Positions 45,739-54,172 of a DNA stretch of 64,000 bases are shown here, in pieces. Origin of the DNA: Flavobacteriaceae bacterium GF1. Its GTDB lineage: Bacteria > Bacteroidota > Bacteroidia > Flavobacteriales > Flavobacteriaceae. A program made the position numbers and the translations under genes. The stretch is from positions 62,001 to 126,000 of the forward strand of contig WNKP01000012.1 of assembly GCA_009797885.1 (NCBI GenBank). Direction: 5' to 3'. Under the pieces are notes generated by a model. That model did not search any database. It was not told the DNA's origin and was given only the letters and a program-made list of their open reading frames with translations. The stretch's first letter is position 1, and every line of letters begins with the position of its first letter.

Positions 45739-46044
45739 TTATTGCCATTTTCTTTGATTTTCGTCTTTATCCATCAATTCCTTGATTTTTCGCTTTTCCC
45801 AGTCCTTTCCAAAGAAGGGATTCAGGTTAAACGTGCCTATGGCATGGAAAATCAATCCAATTCCCCAGCCAAAAGCGGCCCATAGGAACCACATATAACT
45901 CCAGCCATTGGTGTAATAGTTTAAAATGGCCAGTCCCGTGATGACCAGTACATAGGATGTAAGGTTGCCATAGAACTTTTTGAGTTCATCCACCCGCTCT
46001 TTGGCCCTTAGGTATTTGTTTTCATCTTTTCGATAGTCCATCAT
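45739..46044 (-). CDS. 2TM domain protein (copy 4)
   Basis: 101 residues. YLRAKERVDELKKFYGNLTS, helices YVLVITGLAILNYY and WGIGLIFHAIGTF, tail WEKRKIKELMDKDE. Here the usual WEERQI is WEKRKI. Confidence 0.87.
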   Translation of the reverse strand: MMDYRKDENKYLRAKERVDELKKFYGNLTSYVLVITGLAILNYYTNGWSYMWFLWAAFGWGIGLIFHAIGTFNLNPFFGKDWEKRKIKELMDKDENQRKWQ

Positions 46045-46071
46045 TATAGTTTTTTGTTGCTATTCCTAGTA

Positions 46072-46365
46072 TTACCACTCATCCTTATCCATCAATTCCC
46101 TGATCTTGCGCCTTTCCCAGTCCCTTCCGAAAAGGCCCCCAATGCCGAAGAGTTTAATGGCTTTTAGTGCAATGCCCAGCCCAACACCAAGTACCACCCA
46201 TAAAAACCAGGGATGGCTCCATTCATTCAAATAATAGTTAATTATAGCGACCACCACTATGGCCAATAGGCCCCGTAGGCAACGGCCATAGAACCTTTTT
46301 AGTTCCGTCACACGTTGGTTTGCTCGCAAATATTTACTGTCATTAATGTTGTTGGGCTCTTCCAT
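46072..46365 (-). CDS. 2TM domain protein (copy 5)
   Basis: 97 residues starting MEEPNNINDSKYLRANQRV. Helices GLLAIVVVAIINYYLNEW and VVLGVGLGIALKAIKLF (the usual H-A of GLxxHA is L-K here). Tail WERRKIRELMDKDEW. Gaps of about 27 bp to the copy downstream and 24 bp to the copy upstream. Confidence 0.87.
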   Translation of the reverse strand: MEEPNNINDSKYLRANQRVTELKRFYGRCLRGLLAIVVVAIINYYLNEWSHPWFLWVVLGVGLGIALKAIKLFGIGGLFGRDWERRKIRELMDKDEW

Positions 46366-46389
46366 TGGTCATCGCTTTTATAAAATTAC

Positions 46390-46668
46390 TTAAAAAGTAT
46401 CGCTGTCCATCAATTCCCTGATCTTGCGTTCCTCCCAGTTTTTACCCAATATTGGATTGTATCCAAAGGCACAAAAACCATGGGCTACCAGGCCTATGCC
46501 CCAGCCCAAAGCTGGAAAAATGACCCAGGGGAAGCTGGTGGTAAAATAATTTAGTATTGCCAATAATGAAATTATGCCAACATACACCGTTGCATGGGTA
46601 TAAAACTCTTTGATTTCCTTTACCCGGGCCTTGGCCTTTTGATATCTGTACTCGTTTGTAGTTTCCAT
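46390..46668 (-). CDS. 2TM domain protein (copy 6, first gene of operon)
   Basis: 92 residues, METTNEYRYQKAKARVKEIK, helices YVGIISLLAILNYF and WGIGLVAHGFCAFGYNP, tail WEERKIRELMDSD. It heads the 2TM-response regulator operon; a LytTR-type element lies about 100 bp upstream. The end FGYNPILGKNWEERKIREL is closest by eye to the domain fused to the kinase (FGYNPLWGKRWEEKKIREL). Confidence 0.88.
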   Translation of the reverse strand: METTNEYRYQKAKARVKEIKEFYTHATVYVGIISLLAILNYFTTSFPWVIFPALGWGIGLVAHGFCAFGYNPILGKNWEERKIRELMDSDTF

Positions 46669-47036
46669 AGTGTTTTGCTTTTAGGTTGACTTGGACTTGA
46701 CCAGCCAACAGGTTGTTTTTTAATTACACTTCAAATATCCGTTAGGAAGGGCATGAAAGAAAAAAGGACTGACCGAACTGTATTTTTTGAGGGATGGGCT
46801 GTTGGGTGGCTTCCGCACTTGGGATTTTACATTGATTCCTTTGCTGAAATCCTTGTAATCCTATTAAATAAATCAACCATAAACACTAATCAAACTGTAT
46901 AAGTTTTTACTATCTTTCATGTAGTCTTTTATATGTTAAAAAATAGGGTTTTGAATTTCCAAACGTTTTTTTAGGGGTTGCCTATTGGCATTCATCTACA
47001 AAATAGGTACAAGAATAGCAATTATTAATAGTTAAG
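46669..47036. other. Divergent intergenic region
   Basis: About 370 bp between the 2TM operon (minus) and the first tail-fibre-like gene (plus). It contains the LytTR-like site at 46771-46806 near the left end and an AT-rich stretch from 46860 on that probably bears the plus-strand promoter (ACTATCTTTCATG around 46910). No other gene seen. Confidence 0.6.
46771..46806 (-). promoter_or_regulatory. Putative LytTR-type operator A
   Basis: On the minus strand ACAGCCCATCCC (from 46802) and ACAGTTCGGTC (from 46781) start exactly 21 bp apart. The same pair occurs at two further sites in the window with the same spacing. Two direct half-sites at two-helical-turn spacing is the binding mode of LytTR domains. 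It lies about 100 bp upstream of the 2TM-response regulator operon. Confidence 0.6.
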
Positions 47037-47924
47037 ATGATACGAAAAATTCTAGCAGCAACGATAGCATTTGGGGCTATTTTTAGCGCAAGTTCCCAAG
47101 AACAAATACAAACAAATCTTGGATTAAAAAATGATTTTACCTATAACAATGGCAACATAAGCATAGGGGGACAAAATAGTTATGATTACCGATTATCAAT
47201 ATCCAAAGGTAATAGCAGTTCTAGACTAGCCTTTACTAATTCAGGATTCCCAGAAAATGCAATTTTGGAATATCACACCTCTGGACAGTTGAGGTTCCAG
47301 AGATGGATCGATGGTATATGGAACAGCAATTTAGTGACTATTGATTACTTAAGTGGTAATCTTGGTATAGGAACAATAGATATTAAACAGAATTTATCCA
47401 TTAAAGACCAAAGACCCAAAATTGCCTTAATTGATGAAAACGGAGACGCAGGAGTAATCGAATTCTATGAGATCTCTAATCAAATTCGTTTCCAAAAATG
47501 GTTAAACAACGGAGGCTCACATGACAAAACTATAATGACACTCAATGGTGATGATGGATTTGTCGGTATAGGAACGATATCTCCCGATATGAAACTAACA
47601 GTAAACGGAAACATTCACGCCAAAGAAGTGAAAATTGACCTTAATATTCCTGTTCCTGATTATGTTTTTAAGGAAAGTTATGAGTTAAAAAGTTTGGAAG
47701 AGGTAGAGAAATTTATAGCGAAAAACAACCATCTCCCTGAAATTCCCTCGGCAATGGAATTTGAAAAAAATGGGATAATGCAAGCCGAAATGGATATGAA
47801 CCTCCTTAAAAAAATTGAGGAACTAACACTCTACACAATCCAACAAGAAAAACAATTGCATAAGCAATCGAAAGAAATCGAGGAATTAAAAAGACTTGTC
47901 CAAAAATTACTCGAATTGGAATAA
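47037..47924 (+). CDS. Tail-fibre-like secreted coiled-coil protein (paralogue 1)
   Basis: 295 residues with signal peptide MIRKILAATIAFGAIFSASS. Middle part holds repeated short beta motifs (GNLGIGTIDIKQNLSI, DGFVGIGTISPDMKLTVNGN), like phage tail-spike/fibre stem repeats. The C-terminus has HAKEVKIDLNIPVPDYVFKE, KFIAKNNHLPEIPSAMEFEK and a coiled coil (LLKKIEELTLYTIQQEKQ). This C-terminal form is common in secreted proteins of Flavobacteriia; role unknown. It is visibly more AT-rich than its surroundings and on the strand opposite to the flanking signalling genes. Confidence 0.78.
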   Translation: MIRKILAATIAFGAIFSASSQEQIQTNLGLKNDFTYNNGNISIGGQNSYDYRLSISKGNSSSRLAFTNSGFPENAILEYHTSGQLRFQRWIDGIWNSNLVTIDYLSGNLGIGTIDIKQNLSIKDQRPKIALIDENGDAGVIEFYEISNQIRFQKWLNNGGSHDKTIMTLNGDDGFVGIGTISPDMKLTVNGNIHAKEVKIDLNIPVPDYVFKESYELKSLEEVEKFIAKNNHLPEIPSAMEFEKNGIMQAEMDMNLLKKIEELTLYTIQQEKQLHKQSKEIEELKRLVQKLLELE

Positions 47925-47988
47925 TAAGAGGCTTATCACAAAACTCAATCCGTTATGTTCAATTTACCCACCGAAAAATCATTGAAAA

Positions 47989-48858
47989 ATGAAAAGATTA
48001 CCAATTCTAATTATCACGATTCTCTTTTGCACTAGAACAACGTCACAAACAGTGGACGCCAACTACCTAAATCCCCAAAGTATAAATGCGGGAACTTATA
48101 AGTTCCTGCGATTTGGAAATTCCTCAGAATTCACCGCTGGATTCATGTACAATGAAACAAGTGTGGACTATGGGGATGGAAACGATTTTTCCATATTCAC
48201 CTATGATAATCGTGACGTCACCATTAGGACCGGAACAGGAAACTTTATTCTTTTCCCAAGTGCGGGCGGAAAAATGGGCATAGGGGTGACAAGCCCTAGG
48301 GAATTATTGGATATTAATGGAACCGGCATGCGCATAGGTTCAAGAGGTTTTAACTTGGTTGCCCAAAGTTATATCAATCTTTACGAAGGTGAAGATCATC
48401 ACGGAGCAAGGCTTTTTTTAAATGGTAATTCGAATAGGTTTATAATTAAGACACGATTACAAAATACCGATAGTGATGTTCTTGTAATTCCCTATGCCGG
48501 TGAATTTGCAGGAAACGTGGGAATAGGGACCTTAAATCCCAGGGCAAAACTTTCAGTTGAAGGCCAAATTCGGGCAACTGAAGTTAAGGTTTTGGCAGAT
48601 ATTAGTGTTCCCGACTATGTTTTCGAACCGAATTATGAGCTTCGAACACTTAAGGAAACCAAGGAATACATAACGAAAAACAAACATCTTCCAGAAATTC
48701 CACCTGCAAGGGAAATTAAAAAAAATGGAATTGACCTTGGTGACATGAACATGCGCCTTTTAAAGAAAATTGAGGAACTCACACTTTATCAAATTGAACT
48801 ACTGGAACGATTGGAAGAAGCCGAACAAAAGATACAGAAACTTGAAAACGAAAAATAA
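47989..48858 (+). CDS. Tail-fibre-like secreted coiled-coil protein (paralogue 2)
   Basis: 289 residues, signal peptide MKRLPILIITILFCTRTTS. It carries GKMGIGVTSPRELLDI and GNVGIGTLNPRAKLSVEG (short fibre repeats), and the same C-terminal block as paralogue 1 (ISVPDYVFEPNYELRTLKE, KNKHLPEIPPAREIKKNG, LLKKIEELTLYQIE). The two genes are 64 bp apart and probably arose by tandem duplication. They end convergently to the histidine kinase gene. Confidence 0.78.
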   Translation: MKRLPILIITILFCTRTTSQTVDANYLNPQSINAGTYKFLRFGNSSEFTAGFMYNETSVDYGDGNDFSIFTYDNRDVTIRTGTGNFILFPSAGGKMGIGVTSPRELLDINGTGMRIGSRGFNLVAQSYINLYEGEDHHGARLFLNGNSNRFIIKTRLQNTDSDVLVIPYAGEFAGNVGIGTLNPRAKLSVEGQIRATEVKVLADISVPDYVFEPNYELRTLKETKEYITKNKHLPEIPPAREIKKNGIDLGDMNMRLLKKIEELTLYQIELLERLEEAEQKIQKLENEK

Positions 48859-48983
48859 ATCGAATAGCTACTAAGGTCAATACGGTTTCCTATTTCCGAT
48901 TGCCATTGTCTTGAAAGCGGCCCTTCCGAACTACCCAAATGAGTGGTTAAACGGTGAATGATGTTGAATATGCCAAAGTGGTT

Positions 48984-50306
48984 TCAAAAATCCTCCTTCT
49001 CCATCAATTCCCGTATCTTTTTCTCCTCCCATCGCTTGCCCCATAGGGGATTGTACCCAAAAGCTTCCATCCCATGGGCCATAACACCAAAACCCCAGCC
49101 CACGGTGGGGAAAATGGCCCAAAGAAAACTGGTGGTCCTAAAATTGAGCCACCACAGAAAGGGAATCACCAGGCCATAGGCAATAAGGTTCCCATAGAAC
49201 CCCTTTATCGCTTCCACCCGCTCCTTGGCCTTCAAGTAGCGTTTTTCCTCAATATGCGTTTCCTGGGTTTCCATTACGGAAATCTGTCTGGACAACATGG
49301 GCAATTGTACACTAAAATCCTTGTTGGTCTTGGCAATGCGGACCTCCCTATCGGTTAAAATGGAATAACGCTGTCGAATATTCTGTAGCCCTACCCCACT
49401 ACTCTTTTTTACCACTTGTTTTTCCTGAAGGTTATTACTTACCGCCAACATTCCTTTGTCCTCATACACTTTTATGTGAAGGGGTTTGGAAGAAGTCACC
49501 ACATTGTGCTTTACCGCGTTTTCCAGCAAAAGCTGAAGGGAAAGGGGGACTATTTTAGCATCGGGATCGGTGGCCTGCTCCGGAATATCAAAAACAATAC
49601 TATCCTCAAACCGCATTTTTAATAAACGTACATACGTACGTGCAAAGTTGAGTTCCTCATCCACCGTGACCAAATCCTTGTTTTTTTGCTCCAATACATA
49701 GCGGTATACCTTGGAAAGCGAAGTGGTGAATTTCTGGGCCTGATGGGGGTCCTCTTCTATTAAACTGGTCAGTACATTGAGGCTATTGAACAGAAAGTGG
49801 GGATCCAATTGGTTTTTAAGGGCATCAAACCGTGCAGAAGCGGTACCGGCAATAATCTTTTGTTCCTTGACTTCCTTTTTCTGTAGCGCCCGATAAAAAT
49901 AAAACGCATGGAAAAATAAAATGGCTATGATGGTAATGACCACCGTAAAGACATAATTCTCCGGTTCTTCCTTTTCAAAAAACTTGACAATACCGTTCCC
50001 CGTGTAATAAAAATAGATAAGGTAACGCAGGACAACTATGGTCAAAACTGAAAAGACAAAAGACCCAAGAGCACCCAGCCAGAGTCTTTTTTTAGGGTCC
50101 GTTTCCCAGTTAAAACGCAAGTTCAGCCCATCGTAATAGTAAGAGTTCACTGCGGTAAGTGAGAAGGAAAAGATAAAGTCCACAAGTATTTGTGGACCAA
50201 TGTTCTCCCAGGAATAATCACCATCGCCATAAACGATAATATCGAAGAAGACGACCACAACCGTGATGACCAGTGAAATCTTTATGACTTTTACGAGGGT
50301 GTTCAT
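48984..50306 (-). CDS. LytS-type histidine kinase with fused C-terminal 2TM domain
   Basis: 440 residues. Four membrane helices in residues 1-140; then HisKA_7TM/His_kinase-type domain with phospho-acceptor His170 in QLDPHFLFNSLN, an ATPase N-box LLLENAVKHN (about 259-268) and GVGLQNIRQRY (about 305). From about residue 345 a complete 2TM domain follows (YLKAKERVEAIKGFYGNL, WAIFPTVGWGFGVMAHG, WEEKKIRELMEKEDF). Partner of the LytTR regulator at 43977-44732. The start is 3 bp from the stop of the TPR-like gene, so they are co-transcribed. A histidine kinase ending in a 2TM domain ties the six free-standing 2TM genes to this pathway. Confidence 0.9.
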   Translation of the reverse strand: MNTLVKVIKISLVITVVVVFFDIIVYGDGDYSWENIGPQILVDFIFSFSLTAVNSYYYDGLNLRFNWETDPKKRLWLGALGSFVFSVLTIVVLRYLIYFYYTGNGIVKFFEKEEPENYVFTVVITIIAILFFHAFYFYRALQKKEVKEQKIIAGTASARFDALKNQLDPHFLFNSLNVLTSLIEEDPHQAQKFTTSLSKVYRYVLEQKNKDLVTVDEELNFARTYVRLLKMRFEDSIVFDIPEQATDPDAKIVPLSLQLLLENAVKHNVVTSSKPLHIKVYEDKGMLAVSNNLQEKQVVKKSSGVGLQNIRQRYSILTDREVRIAKTNKDFSVQLPMLSRQISVMETQETHIEEKRYLKAKERVEAIKGFYGNLIAYGLVIPFLWWLNFRTTSFLWAIFPTVGWGFGVMAHGMEAFGYNPLWGKRWEEKKIRELMEKEDF

Positions 50307-50309
50307 TAT

Positions 50310-50951
50310 TTAGCCTTTACATTGCTCCAAAACCTGCTTGGCCTGATCTTGGCCCCAACTTGGATAAAAGGGCGTATCGTTTTCAAAGGTAGCGAATAGT
50401 TCCAAAGCCCTTTCCACATCTTTGCAATAGGGTGTTGTATCCTTACCAAAATAGCGGGCAGAGCCCATGTCCCAGTTCGCTTTTGAATACACTACCCTTG
50501 GGTTTTCAGGAGCCAATTGTAGGGCACGATTGTACAATTGCATGTTTTTTCCCGATAACATTGGACCATAGGTAGCACCGTCAAAAGCCATCCAGGCCGT
50601 ATTGATCATTGCCTCCTGAACCACAATTTCGGCATTGTCCGGAGCAATTCTCTTGGCAATATCAACAAATTCCTTCGCCTTATCCAAACGCTGCCGCAAC
50701 AGTGCTTCATCTTTTAGTCCAAATGCAGAGGTGGTATTGACCTGTGCCACGTAGTAATAGGGAATCCAATTATCGTGCTCCGCCATGGCAATACGTTCAA
50801 ATAGATTGGAGGCTTCCGTAATCTTCCCCTGGCCCCATAAATCCATGGCCTTGGACATTCCCTTGGTATATTGATCCTGTGCCGTTAGGGCAACCGCAAT
50901 CAATAAGGCGCATACTGTTACAACTGTTCTGATTGATCTTTTGTTTTTCAT
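50310..50951 (-). CDS. Secreted TPR-like protein, first gene of kinase operon
   Basis: 213 residues from MKNKRSIRTVVTVCALLIAV. That start is preferred over ATGs at 50981 and 50966 because it gives a proper signal peptide and because the TonB receptor at 54172 has the same leader sequence before its ATG (ACAGTC-ATGAAAAAC). Helical repeats of TPR type: KAMDLWGQGKITEASNLFER, LDKAKEFVDIAKRIAPDNAE, MQLYNRALQLAPENPRVVYS. Acts outside the cytoplasm; may feed a signal to the kinase. Function not known. Confidence 0.78.
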   Translation of the reverse strand: MKNKRSIRTVVTVCALLIAVALTAQDQYTKGMSKAMDLWGQGKITEASNLFERIAMAEHDNWIPYYYVAQVNTTSAFGLKDEALLRQRLDKAKEFVDIAKRIAPDNAEIVVQEAMINTAWMAFDGATYGPMLSGKNMQLYNRALQLAPENPRVVYSKANWDMGSARYFGKDTTPYCKDVERALELFATFENDTPFYPSWGQDQAKQVLEQCKG

Positions 50952-51038
50952 GACTGTTCGTGTTTCCATTGCTGTATTCATTTATTCTTGATTTCACCGT
51001 AAAATTCGGTGCTCCATTCGATGTTGGGCAATTCCATT

Positions 51039-51073
51039 GACCGAATTGTAAATTTTTGGGGATGGGTTGTAGG
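51039..51073 (-). promoter_or_regulatory. Putative LytTR-type operator B
   Basis: Minus strand: ACAACCCATCCCC (from 51070) and ACAATTCGGTC (from 51049), 21 bp apart, about 90 bp upstream of the TPR-like/kinase operon start. Matches sites A and C. Confidence 0.6.
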
Positions 51074-51083
51074 TTTTACTTTG

Positions 51084-51250
51084 TTTGATGTTGGATGTTA
51101 GAGGTTGGATGCTAGATGCTGGAGATTAGAGGTTGGATGTCCGATTCCTAATTCCTAACTCCTGATTCCTAATTCCTGATTCTTGAAGTTGGAGGTTAGA
51201 TTTCCGATTTCTGATATCTAATGTCTTACGTCTCATATCCCATCTCATAT
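51084..51250. repeat. Degenerate short-unit repeats with strand switches
   Basis: A purine-biased part on the plus strand (GATGTTAGAGGTTGGATGCT.., units of about 7-9 bp) changes near 51140 to pyrimidine-rich units (CCTAATTCCTAACTCCTGA), then a second purine stretch near 51184-51200 and back. The two halves are rough reverse complements, so large imperfect hairpins are possible. Similar in kind to 23468-23670. It lies between the divergent TPR-like and DoxX-like genes. Confidence 0.8.
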
Positions 51251-51275
51251 CTCAAAATTGACAAACTTGTGGGAC

Positions 51276-51301
51276 GTACTACAAGTCCGTAGTACAAATC
51301 C
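51276..51301. repeat. Tandem 13-bp repeat with internal dyad
   Basis: GTACTACAAGTCC followed directly by GTAGTACAAATCC (11 of 13 identical); GTACTAC and GTAGTAC also form a 7-bp inverted repeat with 6-bp spacer. It lies about 70 bp upstream of the DoxX-like gene. Confidence 0.6.
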
Positions 51302-51371
51302 ACAGCTCAAATATTTTCATATCTGCCTTAAAATGAGTATTTTATAAAGGGGTTACAAAAAACGTACGACT

Positions 51372-51794
51372 ATGGGAACTATTAAAAAACTGAATAAGTG
51401 GGCCAATGCCCACACCTACTATCCCTTGGACCTGGTTAGGATAACCTTGGGAGGCTTTCTTTTCTATAAGGGTGTTGAGTTTATGAACAATCAGGGTAGA
51501 ATGCTGGAATTAATGCAACCCTTCGACGGAATGGCATTGGAGATGGTAATCCTTCACTACATTGCCCCGGCACACTTTCTCGGTGGCATTTTGATCGTCC
51601 TGGGATTGTTGACACGTTGGGTAACCATTGCCCAGCTCCCTATTTTGATTGGAGCCGTACTGACCAATTTTTTGGGCACTATGGACATTACCAACCTTAT
51701 TCTTTCCCTGGTCACGTTGTTACTTTGTATTTTCTTTTCCATCTATGGTTCCGGAAAACACTCAGCCGACTATTACCTTAAAATGCAACAGTAA
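51372..51794 (+). CDS. DoxX family membrane protein
   Basis: 140 residues with about four membrane helices (YPLDLVRITLGGFLFYKGVE, HFLGGILIVLGLLTRW, LPILIGAVLTNFLG, LILSLVTLLLCIFFSIYGSG). RITLGGFLFYKG and the GLLTRWVT loop fit DoxX. Role in bacteria ranges from quinone-linked to redox-stress modules; not assigned here. Single gene; no signal peptide. Confidence 0.82.
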   Translation: MGTIKKLNKWANAHTYYPLDLVRITLGGFLFYKGVEFMNNQGRMLELMQPFDGMALEMVILHYIAPAHFLGGILIVLGLLTRWVTIAQLPILIGAVLTNFLGTMDITNLILSLVTLLLCIFFSIYGSGKHSADYYLKMQQ

Positions 51795-52009
51795 GTTTTT
51801 GTCCAGGGTTTTGACAATGGTTGCAAGAAACCGGAGCATTCGCAATCAATATACTCTTTTTAGATCATGGATCAACTAAACCCAGGATGTTGTACAACTA
51901 CGCATCTCCATTGTTGCTTTACCTTCCTTTATCCACCCCCGTCATCCTACATGGCCATTAAAAAGGATTTCGTGCCCCTAATTTTAAGCATCCTTAATCC
52001 AAAAAGATT

Positions 52010-54172
52010 TTACAAATTATCCAACTGATTGCTTTTTTTATCATCGCTCAAGGTCCAAAAGAAGCCCACAAAGAAGAAACTGTCCGCTGCCGGACGTACC
52101 GCCCTACGTTCAAATACCCCAACATTGTTCGGCGCATCCGCATATTGGTAATTATTGATGTTGTTTATTCCCAAAATATTGTTTATTGAAAAGAACAGGA
52201 TCTTTTGCTGATCGATCAAATAGGCCCAATTAAAGCTTAGATTTTGGAACGGTCTGGTCCTTTCGGCCAAAAACTCTGGTGTATTAGGGTTATCATAAGG
52301 TCTCCCTGAACCATGTAGATAGGTTAGCCCTATTTGTGAGCGAAGTTTGTCCGCCCAATATTTGGTCACAATTGAAAAACTGTGCTTAGGTGCAAAATTA
52401 GGCGTGGCCGCTTCGGGAAAGTTGCGAAAATCCCTTTCCGTATCCAAATAACTGTAAGAAATCCAATAATCCAGATTGTCTATACTTTTATTGTCCCGCC
52501 AAAAAATATCCAGTCCAGTGGCATATCCACTTCCGTTATTTGAATATTCAGAGTCGAACTGCGGAAATTGGGTATTGAACTTTACCAAATCATCGTAGTC
52601 TTTGTAAAAGGCCTCAGCGCGAAAGGTCTTCCCGTCGTTCAAATACTGGTAATTAAAGATATAGTGCGATGTTTTTTCCGAGGTCACGCTTCGGTTAAAT
52701 TTAAGTACATCCCGTATCGGGTTCTGGTAAAAGTCACCATAGGCGACGGAAAATTGGGAGAATTCCCCACTTTTATAGGCCAATGATAATCTGGGAGAAA
52801 TGGTCAATTCGTCCAGAACCGAAGGACGCTCTACCCTCCCTCCCAGCTTTAGGGCAAAATCGTTGCTAAAAAAGATATCCGTTTCCAAAAAACCTGCCCA
52901 AAGCACATCATCAAAACTACTTTCAAAAGAAAAACCGTCCGGTTGTTCCACGTTTTCCTCAAAATTGGTATGAAATACTTCTGCTCCCATATTTAACTCA
53001 AATCTATTACTGAAGCTTTTGGAGACCTTCGCTTTTAAATGACCCGCAGTTTCGTTGTTTTCTATGTCATTATCAAAGACCAGAATACTATTGGTGTCCC
53101 TGGATATACTGGCCCCCAAACTCACGCCCCAGTCGCTCTCGAAAAAATGTTTGTAACTGGAATTGAAATAGAGGTTGTTGTTCCGTAAACGAAAGCGGAC
53201 AAAATCCTCGAAATTGATATCTTCCTGGTCAATATCCAAATTGGAATAGTTGAAGCTCGTATACAATTTGAAGATGGTTCTATCGCCCTTGCTTCTAAAG
53301 ACCCCTTCTCCCTGAATCGATTCAAAGGGTTTGTTCCATCGCACGCCTTGAGTGGAAGGTATTAAGGTCTCGTAAGGGGCCAAATTGACGTATTGGGTGC
53401 TGAAACTTAGGGATTCCTTGCCCCAAATTTCGGTATGTCCCAATTGCGCCCCAACGGACATTGCCCCAATATCCGTTTTTTCCATTTCGGGAACATCTAT
53501 GGTATTCAATAACAGTACACTGGACAATGCTTGCCCATATTCGGCGGAATAGCCCCCTGTGCTAAAAGTGATGCCCTTAAAAAGCATTGGGGAAAACCGA
53601 CTTCTTGTCGGTATGTTCTGTGCGGTTCCAAAGAAAGGTTGAAATACCCTTATCCCATCAATAAATACCTGGGTTTCCTCAGCCCCACCACCCCTCACAA
53701 AAAGACGGCCATCCTCGTTTATGGTTGTTGTTCCGGGAAGGGTCTGAAGCGCACCGACCACATCTGCCAAGGCTCCGGCTGTGGTTACAATGTCCAAAGG
53801 CTTTAAAACGGAAACCTTGGAGTTGTCCCCGGCCTCAAAAGTTCCAGCCGTGAGGGTAACTCCGGTTAACTGGTTAATGGCTTCGATCAATTTTATGTCG
53901 AGCTTCTGAAAATAGGAAACATCCCCCATTTCGTAGTGGGGGTCGTACCCCAAAACGGAAACGACCAGGGTTTGCGTTCCCGTTTCACCCGTCTCAAAGA
54001 AGAAAGCCCCGTTTTCATCCGTTGAAGCTCCATCATAGGTGCCTTCCAAGTACACATTGGCACCGGAAATGCCATTTCCGGCCTTATCGGTGACCATTCC
54101 GTTGATAGTGGTTTGGGCGGATGAAACCCAAATGGCAAGTAAGGTGGTTAAAAGTACGGCTAGGTTTTTCAT
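52010..54172 (-). CDS. TonB-dependent receptor with CarboxypepD_reg-like domain
   Basis: 720 residues with signal peptide MKNLAVLLTTLLAIWVSSAQ. Residues ~22-105 form a carboxypeptidase-regulatory-like domain (INGMVTDKAGNGISGANVYL). The plug follows (LKPLDIVTTAGALADVVGAL, LFVRGGGAEETQVFIDGIRV), then a 22-strand-type barrel with many aromatic-ended strands and a last strand FFFVGFFWTLSD. The gene lacks a SusD-like partner, so a polysaccharide-utilisation role is less likely; peptide, cofactor or siderophore import is possible. The upstream region carries operator C, tying it to the LytTR regulator. Confidence 0.92.
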   Translation of the reverse strand: MKNLAVLLTTLLAIWVSSAQTTINGMVTDKAGNGISGANVYLEGTYDGASTDENGAFFFETGETGTQTLVVSVLGYDPHYEMGDVSYFQKLDIKLIEAINQLTGVTLTAGTFEAGDNSKVSVLKPLDIVTTAGALADVVGALQTLPGTTTINEDGRLFVRGGGAEETQVFIDGIRVFQPFFGTAQNIPTRSRFSPMLFKGITFSTGGYSAEYGQALSSVLLLNTIDVPEMEKTDIGAMSVGAQLGHTEIWGKESLSFSTQYVNLAPYETLIPSTQGVRWNKPFESIQGEGVFRSKGDRTIFKLYTSFNYSNLDIDQEDINFEDFVRFRLRNNNLYFNSSYKHFFESDWGVSLGASISRDTNSILVFDNDIENNETAGHLKAKVSKSFSNRFELNMGAEVFHTNFEENVEQPDGFSFESSFDDVLWAGFLETDIFFSNDFALKLGGRVERPSVLDELTISPRLSLAYKSGEFSQFSVAYGDFYQNPIRDVLKFNRSVTSEKTSHYIFNYQYLNDGKTFRAEAFYKDYDDLVKFNTQFPQFDSEYSNNGSGYATGLDIFWRDNKSIDNLDYWISYSYLDTERDFRNFPEAATPNFAPKHSFSIVTKYWADKLRSQIGLTYLHGSGRPYDNPNTPEFLAERTRPFQNLSFNWAYLIDQQKILFFSINNILGINNINNYQYADAPNNVGVFERRAVRPAADSFFFVGFFWTLSDDKKSNQLDNL

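Noticed and set aside
47037-48858. Prophage tail region
   Set aside because: Only two fibre-like genes with Sec signal peptides; no capsid, terminase, lysis or integrase genes around.
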